In this document: positions 54,752 through 63,452 of the stretch, one piece after another
How the letters are laid out: each line of letters begins with the position of its first letter
Position numbering within the stretch: position 1 is the first letter of the stretch
Assembly (NCBI RefSeq): GCF_010729105.1
Contig: NZ_AP022573.1
Span: forward strand, 5,270,001 to 5,334,000
Source: Mycobacterium saskatchewanense
GTDB taxonomy: Bacteria; Actinomycetota; Actinomycetes; Mycobacteriales; Mycobacteriaceae
Reading direction: 5' to 3'
Length of the DNA stretch: 64,000 bases
The notes under the pieces: generated by a model
What the model was told of the DNA's origin: nothing
Databases searched by the model: none
What the model saw: only the letters and a program-made list of their open reading frames with translations
Translations under genes and position numbers: made by a program

Positions 54752-55516
54752 TCACTCGCGTTCGAGATCGACGGCCAGCGGCCGGTGATCCGAGATCGGC
54801 ATGAGTTCGGCGTTGACGGCCGCGCCGCGCAATCGGCTGTCGTCGGTCAGTATGTGATCGAGCTGACGGTCGGGAACGTCCGCCGGGAAGGTCTTGGCCA
54901 CCGCGAGCGGCCGCATTCCCGACCAGCGGCGCACCGTGGCCGGCGTCATGTTGAGGTCTCCGGTCAGCAGCCGTGGCCCGGGAAATCCGCGCAGGTCGCG
55001 GACCAGCCGGCGCAACTGGCGCCGGTTCCAGCCGGGCACGAACGACAGGTGTGTGTTCGCGACCGTCAGACCGCCCTTGGGGGTGTGCAACTGCGCGATG
55101 ACGGCCGCTCGGGGTTCCTCGTCGACCACCATTACCCGGCCGGGTTCCGGCAGGTACATGGGGAAACGCATCGGGATTCGCGGCAGCCGCACCACCTGCC
55201 AGCTGGCAGCCGGGAAGCGGGACAGCAGCGCAATACCGTAGGTCGCCGTCCCCGGTTGCTCGTGGCCGGTGGCGGCCATCCACGTTGCGCCCGGGGTGCC
55301 GGAGATCGCGGCGACGAACCGGTGCTCCACGGCTCCCATGGCCTCGGCCGCCACCGCGGTCAGGTCGGCGAGCTCCGAGCGCGGCTGGTCGCAGTCAACC
55401 TCCTGCAGGGACAGCACGTCGGGATTCAGGCGGCGAACGGCGTCGCTCAGGCGCGCCGGATCCACCCCGTCACCGACGGTGCGACCGTGCAGGATGTTGA
55501 ACGTCGCCACCCGCAT
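54752..55516 (-). CDS. Endonuclease/exonuclease/phosphatase-family protein
   Basis: 254 residues. The EEP catalytic residues are visible: Asn in ATFNILHG, Glu in LSLQEVDCDQ, His/Asn in NTHLSFVPG, GDLNMTP, and the final SDHRPLAVDL. The family includes metal-dependent DNases and phosphodiesterases; this form resembles mycobacterial proteins of unknown substrate. No signal peptide is present. It is convergent with the DUF3349 gene, with 12 bases between stops. Confidence 0.88.
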   Translation of the reverse strand: MRVATFNILHGRTVGDGVDPARLSDAVRRLNPDVLSLQEVDCDQPRSELADLTAVAAEAMGAVEHRFVAAISGTPGATWMAATGHEQPGTATYGIALLSRFPAASWQVVRLPRIPMRFPMYLPEPGRVMVVDEEPRAAVIAQLHTPKGGLTVANTHLSFVPGWNRRQLRRLVRDLRGFPGPRLLTGDLNMTPATVRRWSGMRPLAVAKTFPADVPDRQLDHILTDDSRLRGAAVNAELMPISDHRPLAVDLERE

Positions 55517-55574
55517 AGCTTCTCGATACCCACTTTCCCGGCCGTGCAGTCGCCGCGGGCTGGCCGCCGTCGGG

Positions 55575-56201
55575 TCAGCTCGCTCCCGGGACCGACTCGC
55601 GGGCCGCCACCGAACGGCCGTCGCCGGTATCGAACACCTCGATGACGACGTCCCGGTCTCGGTAGGACGCTAGGGATGCCAACCCGGGGATTCTCCTGAT
55701 CACGGCGTGCGCCGCTTCGCCGCTGAGCGGGTAGTCCAGGACGGCGTGCCGCCAGTGCGCGGCGATCACAGTCGCTCCCGGCTGTAGCCGCGCGCATTCG
55801 CGGCGTAGCGCCGCGTCCAGCGCGTCGGCATGCAGGTAGTAGCAGACTTCGCTGAGCACCACGAGGTCGAAGGGGCCCGGTGGCCATGCCCCGTCCAGGG
55901 AGGACCGGGCCAGGGTCACGCGGTCACGGCAGCCGGCCTCCCGCAGTCGCGCGTCAGCAGTGCGTATTGCCGCGTCGGCCACGTCGACGGCCGTCACGTG
56001 TACGCAGCGGCGCGCGAGTCGCTCGGTGAGCGTTCCGATCGAACAACCGGGCTCGAACGCGTGCTGGTAGCGGCGTTCGGGGAGCATCGCCGTCGTGATC
56101 GCGTACTTTCGCTCCTCGTACCACCGCGTCGAGAGCTGCCACGGATCCTCCGCGTCGGCGTACATCCGGTCGAAGTAAGAGTCGGGCAGCCGCGCGGTCA
56201 C
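55575..56201 (-). CDS. SAM-dependent methyltransferase, NodS-like
   Basis: 208 residues. SAM-binding motif I is AFEPGCSIGTLTERLAR (about 48-64), followed by VTAVDVADAAI and FDLVVLSEVCYYL. The N-terminus YFDRMYADAEDPWQLSTRWYEERKY is typical of NodS-type methyltransferases. Its start overlaps the stop of the PIG-L gene by 4 bases, and it is the last gene of a four-gene operon. It probably methylates a glycan or lipid-linked product made by the other three enzymes. Confidence 0.9.
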   Translation of the reverse strand: MTARLPDSYFDRMYADAEDPWQLSTRWYEERKYAITTAMLPERRYQHAFEPGCSIGTLTERLARRCVHVTAVDVADAAIRTADARLREAGCRDRVTLARSSLDGAWPPGPFDLVVLSEVCYYLHADALDAALRRECARLQPGATVIAAHWRHAVLDYPLSGEAAHAVIRRIPGLASLASYRDRDVVIEVFDTGDGRSVAARESVPGAS

Positions 56202-56971
56202 CCGAAAAGCACCTCACCGACCGCGAGCAGGCGTTCCAGCACGAACGGCGGCAGGACGGGCGGCGAGCCGTCGGCACCGGGCGAGAACTGGCTGCGAAAA
56301 CACCGCACCGCCGTCCGTTTGCGATCGAGCGCCCGGTCGGACAGCGGCGCTGAGCGGGCTCGGTTCCAGGGCACCGCGGGGTCGAAGGGGTGGGCCCAGT
56401 GCCACATCCAAATGGGGTATTCGAGCAGGGCGGTGCCCGTCCGCGCGCAGGCGGTGGCTGCCGCCCGGCCCACGGCTTCGTGATCGGGATGCCCGTCGCC
56501 GCGCCAGGTGGCGGCGCACCAGGTTCCGGGCGCAGCGCCTTGCAGGATTTGCACGAGCGACTCGGCCAGTTCGTCCTCGTGGCGGGCCAAGTCTCCGTCG
56601 GGAAGCCCCAGCGCCACCGGTGGGGTCAGTCCCAGGATGCCCGCAGATCTGCGCAGTTCGCGCTTTCGGGTGATTTCCAGACGCGTTCGGTCCCGCGGCG
56701 TCGAGCCGGGATCAGCGGCGCCGCCGTCGCTGACCGAGACCACCTTGACATCGACGCCCGAGGCGGCGATCTGCGCCGCCGTGGCCCCCACTCCGAGGGT
56801 TTCATCGTCGGGATGGGGCGCCACTACGACCAGCCCGGGGCACGCGCTCAGATCCAGTGGCGGGAGCGGGTTCCGATCGAGAGCGGCCAACCACGTCGAC
56901 AGCGGCGTCCCACCGCGGGTCAGCGGTTTGGCCGCGAACCTGGCCGTGTTGCCGGGTGGGAGCGTGTCCAT
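56198..56971 (-). CDS. PIG-L / LmbE-family deacetylase
   Basis: 257 residues from the ATG at 56971, 7 bases after the preceding stop. The zinc motif AHPDD appears as VVVAPHPDDETLGVGA (about 49-64), VVSVSDGGAADPGS follows, and the second His motif is GDGHPDHEAVGRAA. The family deacetylates N-acetylglucosaminyl compounds (MshB, Mca, PIG-L). It could act on a GlcNAc- or N-acyl-sugar intermediate made by the operon's glycosyltransferase. It is not MshB or Mca by sequence. Confidence 0.9.
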   Translation of the reverse strand: MDTLPPGNTARFAAKPLTRGGTPLSTWLAALDRNPLPPLDLSACPGLVVVAPHPDDETLGVGATAAQIAASGVDVKVVSVSDGGAADPGSTPRDRTRLEITRKRELRRSAGILGLTPPVALGLPDGDLARHEDELAESLVQILQGAAPGTWCAATWRGDGHPDHEAVGRAAATACARTGTALLEYPIWMWHWAHPFDPAVPWNRARSAPLSDRALDRKRTAVRCFRSQFSPGADGSPPVLPPFVLERLLAVGEVLFG

Positions 56972-56978
56972 GTCGTCG

Positions 56979-57920
56979 TCAACGCCGACTCCCGGCCAGC
57001 CGCCCGAGCTCGGCGAGGTCTCGCTCGGCGTGGCTTTGCCGTATGTAGATGGACAAGTCGGCCACCCGCTGAGCGTGCCGACCGTCCTGGCACAGCGGAC
57101 CGGGGCCCAGGGCGCGGCCGGTGCGGGTGATGGCTTCGTCGACCGCATGTTCCACGACGGTGCGGACGCGCCTGGCCAGCAATTGAGCGGTACCGACCCG
57201 GTCGAACGGATCGGAGTCGATGTGGGCCGCGGCGGCCGCCAGCATCGCGTCGCCGGCGGCGAGCGCGGCGTCCACCGCTCCCAGATGCGCCAGGGAATAC
57301 GCGTCCGCCGATCTGCTCCCCGCGGACCGGTACAGCGGTTCGGCGACCCTGCGTGCGCCGCCGAGCCAGCAAGCGGCCACGCCGATGGCCCCGTGCCAGA
57401 ATCCGGGTCGGTTCAGGTAGTCACCCGGGTCGCCCACGGCGACGGCCTGCGCATTGGTGAACTGCACCGACCGGGTGTCGCTGCCAGCCATCCCGGCATT
57501 CCACCAGGTGCTCGGCAACGCCCTGACACCGGGCTCGGCGAGGGTCACCGCAAACAAGCCCCGGGACCCGTCCTCGAGGCGGGCGGTTACCAGCGCGTGG
57601 CTGCAGAATCCGGCACCCGAACACCACACCTTTGTCCCGCTCAGCGTAAAGGCGCCCCCGGCATTGGTGGCCGTCACGACCGCATCGGCGGACTCGGCCG
57701 CCCAAACACCCCACAGCTGACCCAGGTCCGGCGGTTTGCCCCCCAACTCGTCGAGGATGGCGACCGCATCCACGTGGGCCTCGGCGATCCGGGCGGCAAC
57801 GATGTCATCCTCGGCCAATTCCGCCAGGCGTTGCCAGCGTTCGGCCGTTCGCCCGGACGCGGGCAAGGGCATCTCGAGTCGCCCCGAGTCGAGCCAGTGC
57901 CTGACCACTCCCGCCGTCAC
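56979..57920 (-). CDS. Acyl-CoA dehydrogenase-like flavoprotein
   Basis: 313 residues from a GTG that overlaps the previous stop (GTGA); a TTG two codons upstream is less likely. ACAD-fold segments are visible: LWGVWAAESADAVVT, FTLSGTKVWCSGAGFCSHALVTA (the middle domain) and the WWNAGMAGSDTRSVQF strand. It is shorter than a normal ACAD (about 380) because the N-terminal helical domain is reduced. The catalytic Glu is not obvious, so it may be an oxidase, a hydroxylase-type ACAD or a non-catalytic form. It lies in the middle of the glycosyltransferase/deacetylase/methyltransferase operon. Confidence 0.82.
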   Translation of the reverse strand: MTAGVVRHWLDSGRLEMPLPASGRTAERWQRLAELAEDDIVAARIAEAHVDAVAILDELGGKPPDLGQLWGVWAAESADAVVTATNAGGAFTLSGTKVWCSGAGFCSHALVTARLEDGSRGLFAVTLAEPGVRALPSTWWNAGMAGSDTRSVQFTNAQAVAVGDPGDYLNRPGFWHGAIGVAACWLGGARRVAEPLYRSAGSRSADAYSLAHLGAVDAALAAGDAMLAAAAAHIDSDPFDRVGTAQLLARRVRTVVEHAVDEAITRTGRALGPGPLCQDGRHAQRVADLSIYIRQSHAERDLAELGRLAGSRR

Positions 57921-58624
57921 GCGCAATCACCTGCCACCGCACTCCCGAGTTGCCTGAGGTGATGAGCGAATCCGTGCGGGGCCCGACCCTGGGTTCGCGC
58001 CGAGGTGATGACCGACAAATCCGTGTCGCGATGAATGCAGTAGCCGGCGGCCTCAAACCGGTTCACCAGGTCGACGTCCTCACCGGTTGCCAACGCGCGG
58101 AATCCGCCGACCCGCCAGTAAGCGCAAGAGCTGAAACCCATGTTGGCGCCGTGAATGTGCCTGTGCTCGCTCTGCTGATAGGCGCGGGCGTAACGCTCCG
58201 CGACGCCGGTCGAATGGTGGCGCCAGTCCGTCACCCGCACCACACCGAGCACCATGTCGGCGCGGGTTTCCAGCTGACGAACCAGCCAGCCGGGGTCGAC
58301 ACGGCTGTCGGCGTCCGTGGTGGCGTACCAGCACTGCGCGCCTGGCCCGACCAGGGACCGCGCGTAGCCGAAGCCGACCGCGCGCGCGGCACCGACGTTT
58401 CCGGCATCGACGCTGATGAAGTGCACGTCCGGCCCGTACTCGCCCGCCAGTTGCGCGCTACCGTCTTGCGTGGCGTCGAGCACCACCACGACGGTGACGG
58501 GTACCGGCACGCACAAGGCCGCAGTTAGCACCGCGCGCAGACAGGACGGCAACCTGGCCCTCTCGTTGTGGGCTGGAATCACGACGGCAGCCCCGTCGTA
58601 GGCGCTCAGGGTAGGGGCTGACAT
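57917..58624 (-). CDS. Family 2 glycosyltransferase
   Basis: 235 residues from the ATG at 58624; the longer open frame to 59212 overlaps the divergent gene and is not used. GT-A features: AAVVIPAHNERARLPSCLRAVL, VVVLDATQDGSAQLA, DAGNVGAARAVGFGYA, the DXD-type ATTDADSRVDPGWL and GANMGFSSCAYWRVGGF with GEDVDLVNRFEAAG. No membrane segments. It is the first gene of a four-gene operon with ACAD-like, PIG-L and methyltransferase genes. Acceptor and sugar are unknown. Confidence 0.88.
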   Translation of the reverse strand: MSAPTLSAYDGAAVVIPAHNERARLPSCLRAVLTAALCVPVPVTVVVVLDATQDGSAQLAGEYGPDVHFISVDAGNVGAARAVGFGYARSLVGPGAQCWYATTDADSRVDPGWLVRQLETRADMVLGVVRVTDWRHHSTGVAERYARAYQQSEHRHIHGANMGFSSCAYWRVGGFRALATGEDVDLVNRFEAAGYCIHRDTDLSVITSARTQGRAPHGFAHHLRQLGSAVAGDCA

Positions 58625-58658
58625 AACCGAAGACTTGCCCAGTCTTGCGCCTCTTAAA

Positions 58659-58718
58659 CGGACTACCGACACGGAGGGCAACGGACTACGAGGACAACGG
58701 ACTGCCGGCACGGAGGGC
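58659..58718. repeat. 21-base imperfect direct repeat in a divergent promoter
   Basis: CGGACTACCGACACGGAGGGC (58659-58679) recurs as CGGACTGCCGGCACGGAGGGC (58698-58718), 19 of 21 identical. A third partial copy (ACGGACTACG) lies between them. The repeat sits between the divergent glycosyltransferase operon and the nucleotidyltransferase gene. Confidence 0.7.
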
Positions 58719-58783
58719 CGAACGCTGCCATGTGATTGCCGGCCGGGTTGCCCCCGCGGGACGCGGGGTATCTCTCGGGAACG

Positions 58784-59353
58784 ATGACAGGCGCCGAGAC
58801 ACCGACGAATCCATCCCGCGCGCAATTGCGGGAAGCGCTGCGCGGGGCGGCGTCCGCACTGAAGGGGAACGGGCCGCGCTTCGCCTTGGCCGGCAGCTAT
58901 GCGTTGTGGGCCTACGGTGCACCTGAACCAAGTCACGATGTGGATCTCGTGGTGGCAGAGTCGGACGTCGACGCCGCGGTGGCCACCCTTACCGGGGCCG
59001 GATTCAGGATCGAACATCCGCCGGAGGATTGGCTGTTCAAGGCGCACACCGGGGACGGGGTGGTCGACGTACTGCACCGCATCAACGGCGTGCGGGTGGA
59101 GCCGGCGACGTTGGACTGCGCCGAGCAGCGCGACGTGCTGGCCATCGCGATGCCGGTGCTGCCGCCCACGGTGGTCCTCATTCAGAAGCTGCGTTCTCTC
59201 GGCGAGCGCCATTGCGATTTCGCCACGCTGCTCCCGGCGGTGCGGGCGATCCGCGAACGGCTGGACTGGGACCGCATCAAGTCGGAAACCGCGGACAACG
59301 ACTACGCGGTTTCCTTCCTGGTGCTCGCCGACCGGCTCGGCCTGACCGGATGA
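58784..59353 (+). CDS. Nucleotidyltransferase-fold protein
   Basis: 189 residues from the ATG at 58784. The N-terminal half has the polymerase-beta-like nucleotidyltransferase pattern: FALAGSYALWAYGAPEPSHDVDLVVAESD, with the G-S motif and the two metal-binding Asp of DVDLV. It resembles the nucleotidyltransferase component of AbiEii/MNT-type systems, but no HEPN or antitoxin partner is adjacent. A solitary housekeeping-type member of unknown substrate is most likely. Confidence 0.78.
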   Translation: MTGAETPTNPSRAQLREALRGAASALKGNGPRFALAGSYALWAYGAPEPSHDVDLVVAESDVDAAVATLTGAGFRIEHPPEDWLFKAHTGDGVVDVLHRINGVRVEPATLDCAEQRDVLAIAMPVLPPTVVLIQKLRSLGERHCDFATLLPAVRAIRERLDWDRIKSETADNDYAVSFLVLADRLGLTG

Positions 59354-59359
59354 GAAGAC

Positions 59360-59617
59360 TCAGTGGTTACGCAGCTTGGCGACCAGCTTGTCTTTCGTGA
59401 GGCTGGAATACCCGGACATGCCGAGCTCTTTGGCCCGCTTCTTCAGCTGCGGCACCGTCCAGTCGGCATAGGACCCCGCCTTGCCGCCTTTGCGGCCGAC
59501 CGACGACTTGCCCCCGCCCGCGGAGGCGTTGGAAATCCGGGCCGCCTTTTCCTTGGAGTCGCCCTGCTTGCGCAGGTCCTTGTACAACTTTTCGTTCTTG
59601 ATCGACGAATTCGGCAC
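59360..59617 (-). CDS. Small basic DUF7218/Rho-N-like protein
   Basis: 85 residues from a GTG with GGGAGGA seven bases upstream. The N-terminal part (KNEKLYKDLRKQGDSKEKAARISNA) resembles small plasmid- and stress-associated proteins. The C-terminal part (YADWTVPQLKKRAKELGMSGYSSLTKDKLVAKLR) is a SAP/Rho-N-like helix-extended-helix that can bind nucleic acid. It is strongly basic. It is convergent with the nucleotidyltransferase, 6 bases apart. A DNA- or RNA-binding role is inferred. Confidence 0.8.
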   Translation of the reverse strand: MPNSSIKNEKLYKDLRKQGDSKEKAARISNASAGGGKSSVGRKGGKAGSYADWTVPQLKKRAKELGMSGYSSLTKDKLVAKLRNH

Positions 59618-59753
59618 TTTGCATCCTCCCGTGCGCGAAGAAACACCGTTGCGAGAATGCCCGCGGCAAGACCGCGAGAAACCCCGCACATCCCGACGGG
59701 CGAATCGATACACGCCGTGACGGGTTACCGACGATGTGTGGGGGTAGCCCTAG

Positions 59754-60767
59754 GTGGTGATCAGGGCGGCCAACGAACCCGACGACCTGTGCGGCGTCGT
59801 CGCGATAGGCGCCTCGGCGGGCGGAGTCGAAGCTTTGTCGCGGATGGTTGCCGGTTTGTCGGCCGATGTGCCCTACGCCTACCTGGTGGCTCTGCACCTT
59901 CCCGCCGGTGCTCCGAGCGTGTTGGCCGGCATTCTGGACCGCAGCGGGCCGCTGCCCGCGGTCGCAGCCGAGGACGGCGCGCCCCTCGAACCGGGACGGA
60001 TCTACGTCAGCGTTCCGGACCGTCACCTGATGGTCGCCGACCGTCGCGTGCTGCTGTCACAGGGTCCGACCGAGAACGGGTACCGGCCCGCGATCAACGC
60101 GCTGTTCCGGTCGGCGGCGCTGGCGTTCGGGGCCCGCGCGGTAGGGGTGCTGCTGTCGGGGGTGCTCGACGACGGCGTGTTGGGCCTGGCCGCGATCCGC
60201 TCACGCGGCGGCACCACCATCGGGCAGTCCCCCGGGGACGCGCTGTTCCCGGCCATGCCGACCAACGCGATCGATGCCGGCGTGGTGGACCGGCAGGCCG
60301 CCGCCGCCGACATCGGCGCGGCCCTCAAAGAGCTGTCACAGCGAGAGATAGCGGACCCCGGCATGCGGCCCGACTCTGCGATGGAGCTGGAGAACCGCAT
60401 CGCCATGATGCCGCGCTTCTCCACCAACTTCGAATCCGGCAAGCTCGGTCCGCACTCCGGTTACACCTGTCCGGATTGCAATGGCTCGCTGGCTGCCGTC
60501 AGCGACGGCAACTTCCGCTGCCAGGTTGGCCACGCCTGGACGGCCGAGGCCCTGCTCACCGCGCGGGACGACGAGGTCGAGGGCGCGCTGTGGATCGCGC
60601 TGCGCAGCCTGCAGGAGAAGGCCAGGCTGGTCCGGGGGTTGGCCGACAAGGCCGGCCCCGGCGCATTGTCGCGCCGCTATACGGCGACCGCCGAGGAGAT
60701 CGAGCGGGCGCTGGCCGTCCTCAGCGACCGGCTGGCGAGCAGCGGTACCGGTGGGGGGCACGGGTGA
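59754..60767 (+). CDS. CheB-type methylesterase domain protein
   Basis: 337 residues from a GTG. A CheB catalytic domain occupies about 14-190: Ser21 in IGASAGG, His48 in ALHLPAG and Asp140 in VLDDG form the expected triad. There is no receiver domain. The C-terminal part has CPDCNGSL...RCQVGHAWTAEAL, a possible zinc-binding C2/CH motif, and a helical end. In this family the CheB domain is paired with CheR and PAS domains in sensory systems that do not control flagella. It overlaps the next gene by 4 bases (GTGA). Confidence 0.88.
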   Translation: MVIRAANEPDDLCGVVAIGASAGGVEALSRMVAGLSADVPYAYLVALHLPAGAPSVLAGILDRSGPLPAVAAEDGAPLEPGRIYVSVPDRHLMVADRRVLLSQGPTENGYRPAINALFRSAALAFGARAVGVLLSGVLDDGVLGLAAIRSRGGTTIGQSPGDALFPAMPTNAIDAGVVDRQAAAADIGAALKELSQREIADPGMRPDSAMELENRIAMMPRFSTNFESGKLGPHSGYTCPDCNGSLAAVSDGNFRCQVGHAWTAEALLTARDDEVEGALWIALRSLQEKARLVRGLADKAGPGALSRRYTATAEEIERALAVLSDRLASSGTGGGHG

Positions 60768-61522
60768 ATGAGGCGCGGCCGGCCGTCCGAATCGACACGG
60801 AAGCGCTCAACGATGTGACGGTCCTGGCGACGGAGGGTTTGCTGGACAGCTCCACGTACCGCCACATCCGCGACACGGTGATCAAGGCGGCGCTCGACGA
60901 GCCCGACGCGGTGATCGTCGACGTGAACCGCCTGCGCGTCCCGGCCGCCTCGGCGTGGGCGGTGTTCACCAGTGCCCGCTGGCACGTCAGTGTCTGGCCG
61001 GACGTACCGATCCTGCTGGTCTGCGAGGCGCCCCAGGCCCGGCGGGAGATCGCCGCCGCCGGCGTGGCGCGGTACGTGCCGGTGCGTGCCACGCGAAAGC
61101 TTGCACTGGACGCCCTGCGCTCCCCGCCGCCGCCGCTGCGGCGGCGGGCGCGCACCCAGTTGCCGCGTTCCCGCGCCAGCCTGGGCATTGCGCGACGCGC
61201 AATCACCGAGTGGCTCACCGAATGGGACAGCTCCGAGTTGATTCCTGCCGCCGCCACCGTCGCGACCGTCTTCGTCGAGAACGTTCTGGACCACACGGAG
61301 AGCGCGCCGGTGTTGATCGTCGAGAGCCGCCAAGGCAGCGTCACGGTCGCGGTCGAGGATTGCAGCGACCGCCTGCCGGGCCGGCACGAGGACGCTTGGC
61401 GCGGCGCCGAAATCATGTCCGGCTTGGCCATCGTCGCCGCCCTCAGCCGCGTGTGGGGCAGCACCCCGACGTCGTCCGGCAAGACGGTCTGGGCGCTGAT
61501 CGGCCGGGAAAACCGGCTCTAA
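60764..61522 (+). CDS. STAS / HATPase anti-sigma-factor-type fusion protein
   Basis: 252 residues from a GTG overlapping the CheB stop. The N-terminal third resembles a STAS anti-sigma antagonist (NDVTVLATEGLLDSSTYRHIRDTV, AVIVDVNRLRVPAASAWAVF). The C-terminal half is an HATPase_c of the anti-sigma kinase type (RRAITEWLTEW, TVATVFVENVLDHTESAPVLIVESRQGSVTVAVEDCSD, SGLAIVAALSRVWGSTPTSSGKTVWALI). The N-box Glu-Asn is present. It probably controls a sigma factor or partner protein in response to the CheB/CheR modules. Confidence 0.82.
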   Translation: MNEARPAVRIDTEALNDVTVLATEGLLDSSTYRHIRDTVIKAALDEPDAVIVDVNRLRVPAASAWAVFTSARWHVSVWPDVPILLVCEAPQARREIAAAGVARYVPVRATRKLALDALRSPPPPLRRRARTQLPRSRASLGIARRAITEWLTEWDSSELIPAAATVATVFVENVLDHTESAPVLIVESRQGSVTVAVEDCSDRLPGRHEDAWRGAEIMSGLAIVAALSRVWGSTPTSSGKTVWALIGRENRL

Positions 61523-61575
61523 AGCCGCGGGTAGTGTTCAAGTCCTTCGGCGATCTCTTGGCGGGACGGGACTGC

Positions 61576-63414
61576 ATGGACTCCACGACGGACGAGGCCT
61601 TCGAAGCTCTGTTGCGATACATGCGGGACTCCCGCGGCTTCGATTTCACCGGATACAAACGCACGTCGCTGATGCGCCGCGTCCGTCATCGCATGGATCA
61701 AGCCGGCTACAACTCGTTCGAGCAGTACCTCGACTTCCTGCAGGCCAGTTCGGACGAGTTCACCGCGCTCTTCAACACCATCCTCATCAACGTCACGTCA
61801 TTTTTCCGCGACCCGGAGGCATGGGAATTCGTCGCCGCGGAGGTTATTCCGCGGATGCTGGCCGAGCGCGGTCCCAACGACCCAATTCGGGTGTGGAGCG
61901 CCGGATGCGCCTCGGGGCAGGAGGCGTACACGCTGGCGATGCTGCTGGCCGAGGCGCTGGGGCCCGATGCATTCCGTCAGCGGGTCAAGATCTACGCCAC
62001 CGATGTCGACGAGGATGCACTCACCGAGGCGCGGAGCGCATCCTACGACGCCAAGTCGGTCGAGGCGGTACCAGCTGATCTGTTGGCGCGTTATTTCGAT
62101 CTGGTCAACGGCCGCTACGTTTTTCACAAAGATCTGCGCCGTGCGGTCATCTTCGGTCGCAACGACCTGGTGAAGGACGCGCCTATCTCGCGCGTCGACC
62201 TGCTCGTGTGCCGCAACACCCTGATGTATCTCAACGCCGAGACCCAACGAATCGTGTTGGGCCGCCTGCATTTCGCCTTGGCGCCGCAGGGTATGCTGTT
62301 CCTCGGGCACGCCGAGATGCTCCTGAGCCTCGGTGATCGGTTCTCTCCCCTGAACCTCAAGCATCGGATCTTTCGCAAAGCGATCGGTTCCCACGGCGCC
62401 GTGGAGCGCTATGACCCGCCGGGCGCCAACGGGAGCGTTTCCGAGCTGCCGGGCTTGATCACCGTGCGGGACTTGGCTTTTCGGGCGAGCCCGGTGGCGC
62501 AGATCGTGGTCACCGGCGAGGACACCGTCGCGATGATCAATCAGCAAGCGGAGAGCGTCTTCGGGCTCTCGGCCCGCGACATCGGCCGATTGCTGCGTGA
62601 CCTCGAGGTGTCCTATCGCCCCGTCGAACTGCGGGCCTACATCGAGCAGGCGAAGGTCGAGCGGCGTGCGGCGCGGATTCAGGACGTCAAGTGGCAGCGG
62701 CCGGGCACCGAGGCGGTGTGGTTCGAGATCCACGTCAATCCGCTCGTCGACGCCGAGAACGGCCTGCTCGGTGTGTCGATCGCGTTCTTCGACGTCACCG
62801 CGACGCGGGCCCTGCTCGACAAGGTGGTCCAGACCAACCACCAGCTCGAGGCGGCCTACGAGGAGTTGCAGTCCACCAATGAGGAACTCGAGACCACCAA
62901 CGAGGAATTGCAGTCCACCGTCGAGGAACTCGAGACGACCAACGAGGAACTGCAATCCACCAACGAAGAGCTCGAGACGATGAACGAGGAGCTGCAGTCG
63001 ACGAACGACGAACTGCACACCATCAACGACATGTTGCGCGAACGCACCGTGGAACTGGACGAGTCCAAGCACTTCCTGGATTCGCTCGTCGATGCGGTCG
63101 GGATGGGCATGGTGGTGGTGGACCGGGAGATGAAGGTCGTCCTGTGGAATCGGGGCTGCGAAGACCTGTGGGGCCTGCGAGCCGAGGAGGCAACCGGTTT
63201 CAGGTTGACCGCGCTGGATATCGGGCTGCCGTTGGACACTGTGCGCCCGCTGATCGGCAATGCATTCGTCGATCCGGACAGCTCCGGGGAAGTGGTGGTG
63301 GATGCGGTCAACCGGCGCGGCCGCCCGGCCCGCGTACGCGTCATATGTACGTCGTTCAGGTCGGTGGAGGGCACCGCGGGCGGAGCGCTGCTGCTCATGG
63401 AGGTTCTAGGCTGA
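61576..63414 (+). CDS. CheR-type methyltransferase with coiled coil and PAS domains
   Basis: 612 residues from the ATG at 61576; a GTG at 61534 is possible. CheR N-terminal helices (YKRTSLMRRVRHRM...YLDFL) and the SAM-binding VWSAGCASGQEAYTLAM (about 112-128), DVDEDALTEAR and RNTLMYL motifs are intact. A PAS domain follows (about 300-410). Then comes a heptad coiled coil made of repeated NEELQS/NEELET units (about 420-490), and a second PAS (about 505-612). No histidine kinase domain is present, so the output must be through the methyltransferase or partners. Confidence 0.9.
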   Translation: MDSTTDEAFEALLRYMRDSRGFDFTGYKRTSLMRRVRHRMDQAGYNSFEQYLDFLQASSDEFTALFNTILINVTSFFRDPEAWEFVAAEVIPRMLAERGPNDPIRVWSAGCASGQEAYTLAMLLAEALGPDAFRQRVKIYATDVDEDALTEARSASYDAKSVEAVPADLLARYFDLVNGRYVFHKDLRRAVIFGRNDLVKDAPISRVDLLVCRNTLMYLNAETQRIVLGRLHFALAPQGMLFLGHAEMLLSLGDRFSPLNLKHRIFRKAIGSHGAVERYDPPGANGSVSELPGLITVRDLAFRASPVAQIVVTGEDTVAMINQQAESVFGLSARDIGRLLRDLEVSYRPVELRAYIEQAKVERRAARIQDVKWQRPGTEAVWFEIHVNPLVDAENGLLGVSIAFFDVTATRALLDKVVQTNHQLEAAYEELQSTNEELETTNEELQSTVEELETTNEELQSTNEELETMNEELQSTNDELHTINDMLRERTVELDESKHFLDSLVDAVGMGMVVVDREMKVVLWNRGCEDLWGLRAEEATGFRLTALDIGLPLDTVRPLIGNAFVDPDSSGEVVVDAVNRRGRPARVRVICTSFRSVEGTAGGALLLMEVLG

Positions 63415-63452
63415 GCGTTCGGCATGCCGCGCGGGGCGGGTCCTCTGCGGTC

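Noticed and set aside
58784..59617. Nucleotidyltransferase plus small basic protein as a toxin-antitoxin pair
   Set aside because: The genes are convergent, not an operon, and the small protein resembles a SAP/Rho-N DNA-binding protein rather than a HEPN or AbiEi partner.
59363..60763. Upstream extension of the STAS-HATPase frame over the CheB gene (719 codons in all)
   Set aside because: The part before 60764 is Arg-rich alternate-frame sequence of the CheB gene; the GTG at 60764 overlapping the CheB stop is the natural start.
62840..63020. Regularly spaced short repeats, considered as a CRISPR array
   Set aside because: They are in frame within a long gene and encode heptad coiled-coil repeats; there are no unique spacers or cas genes.
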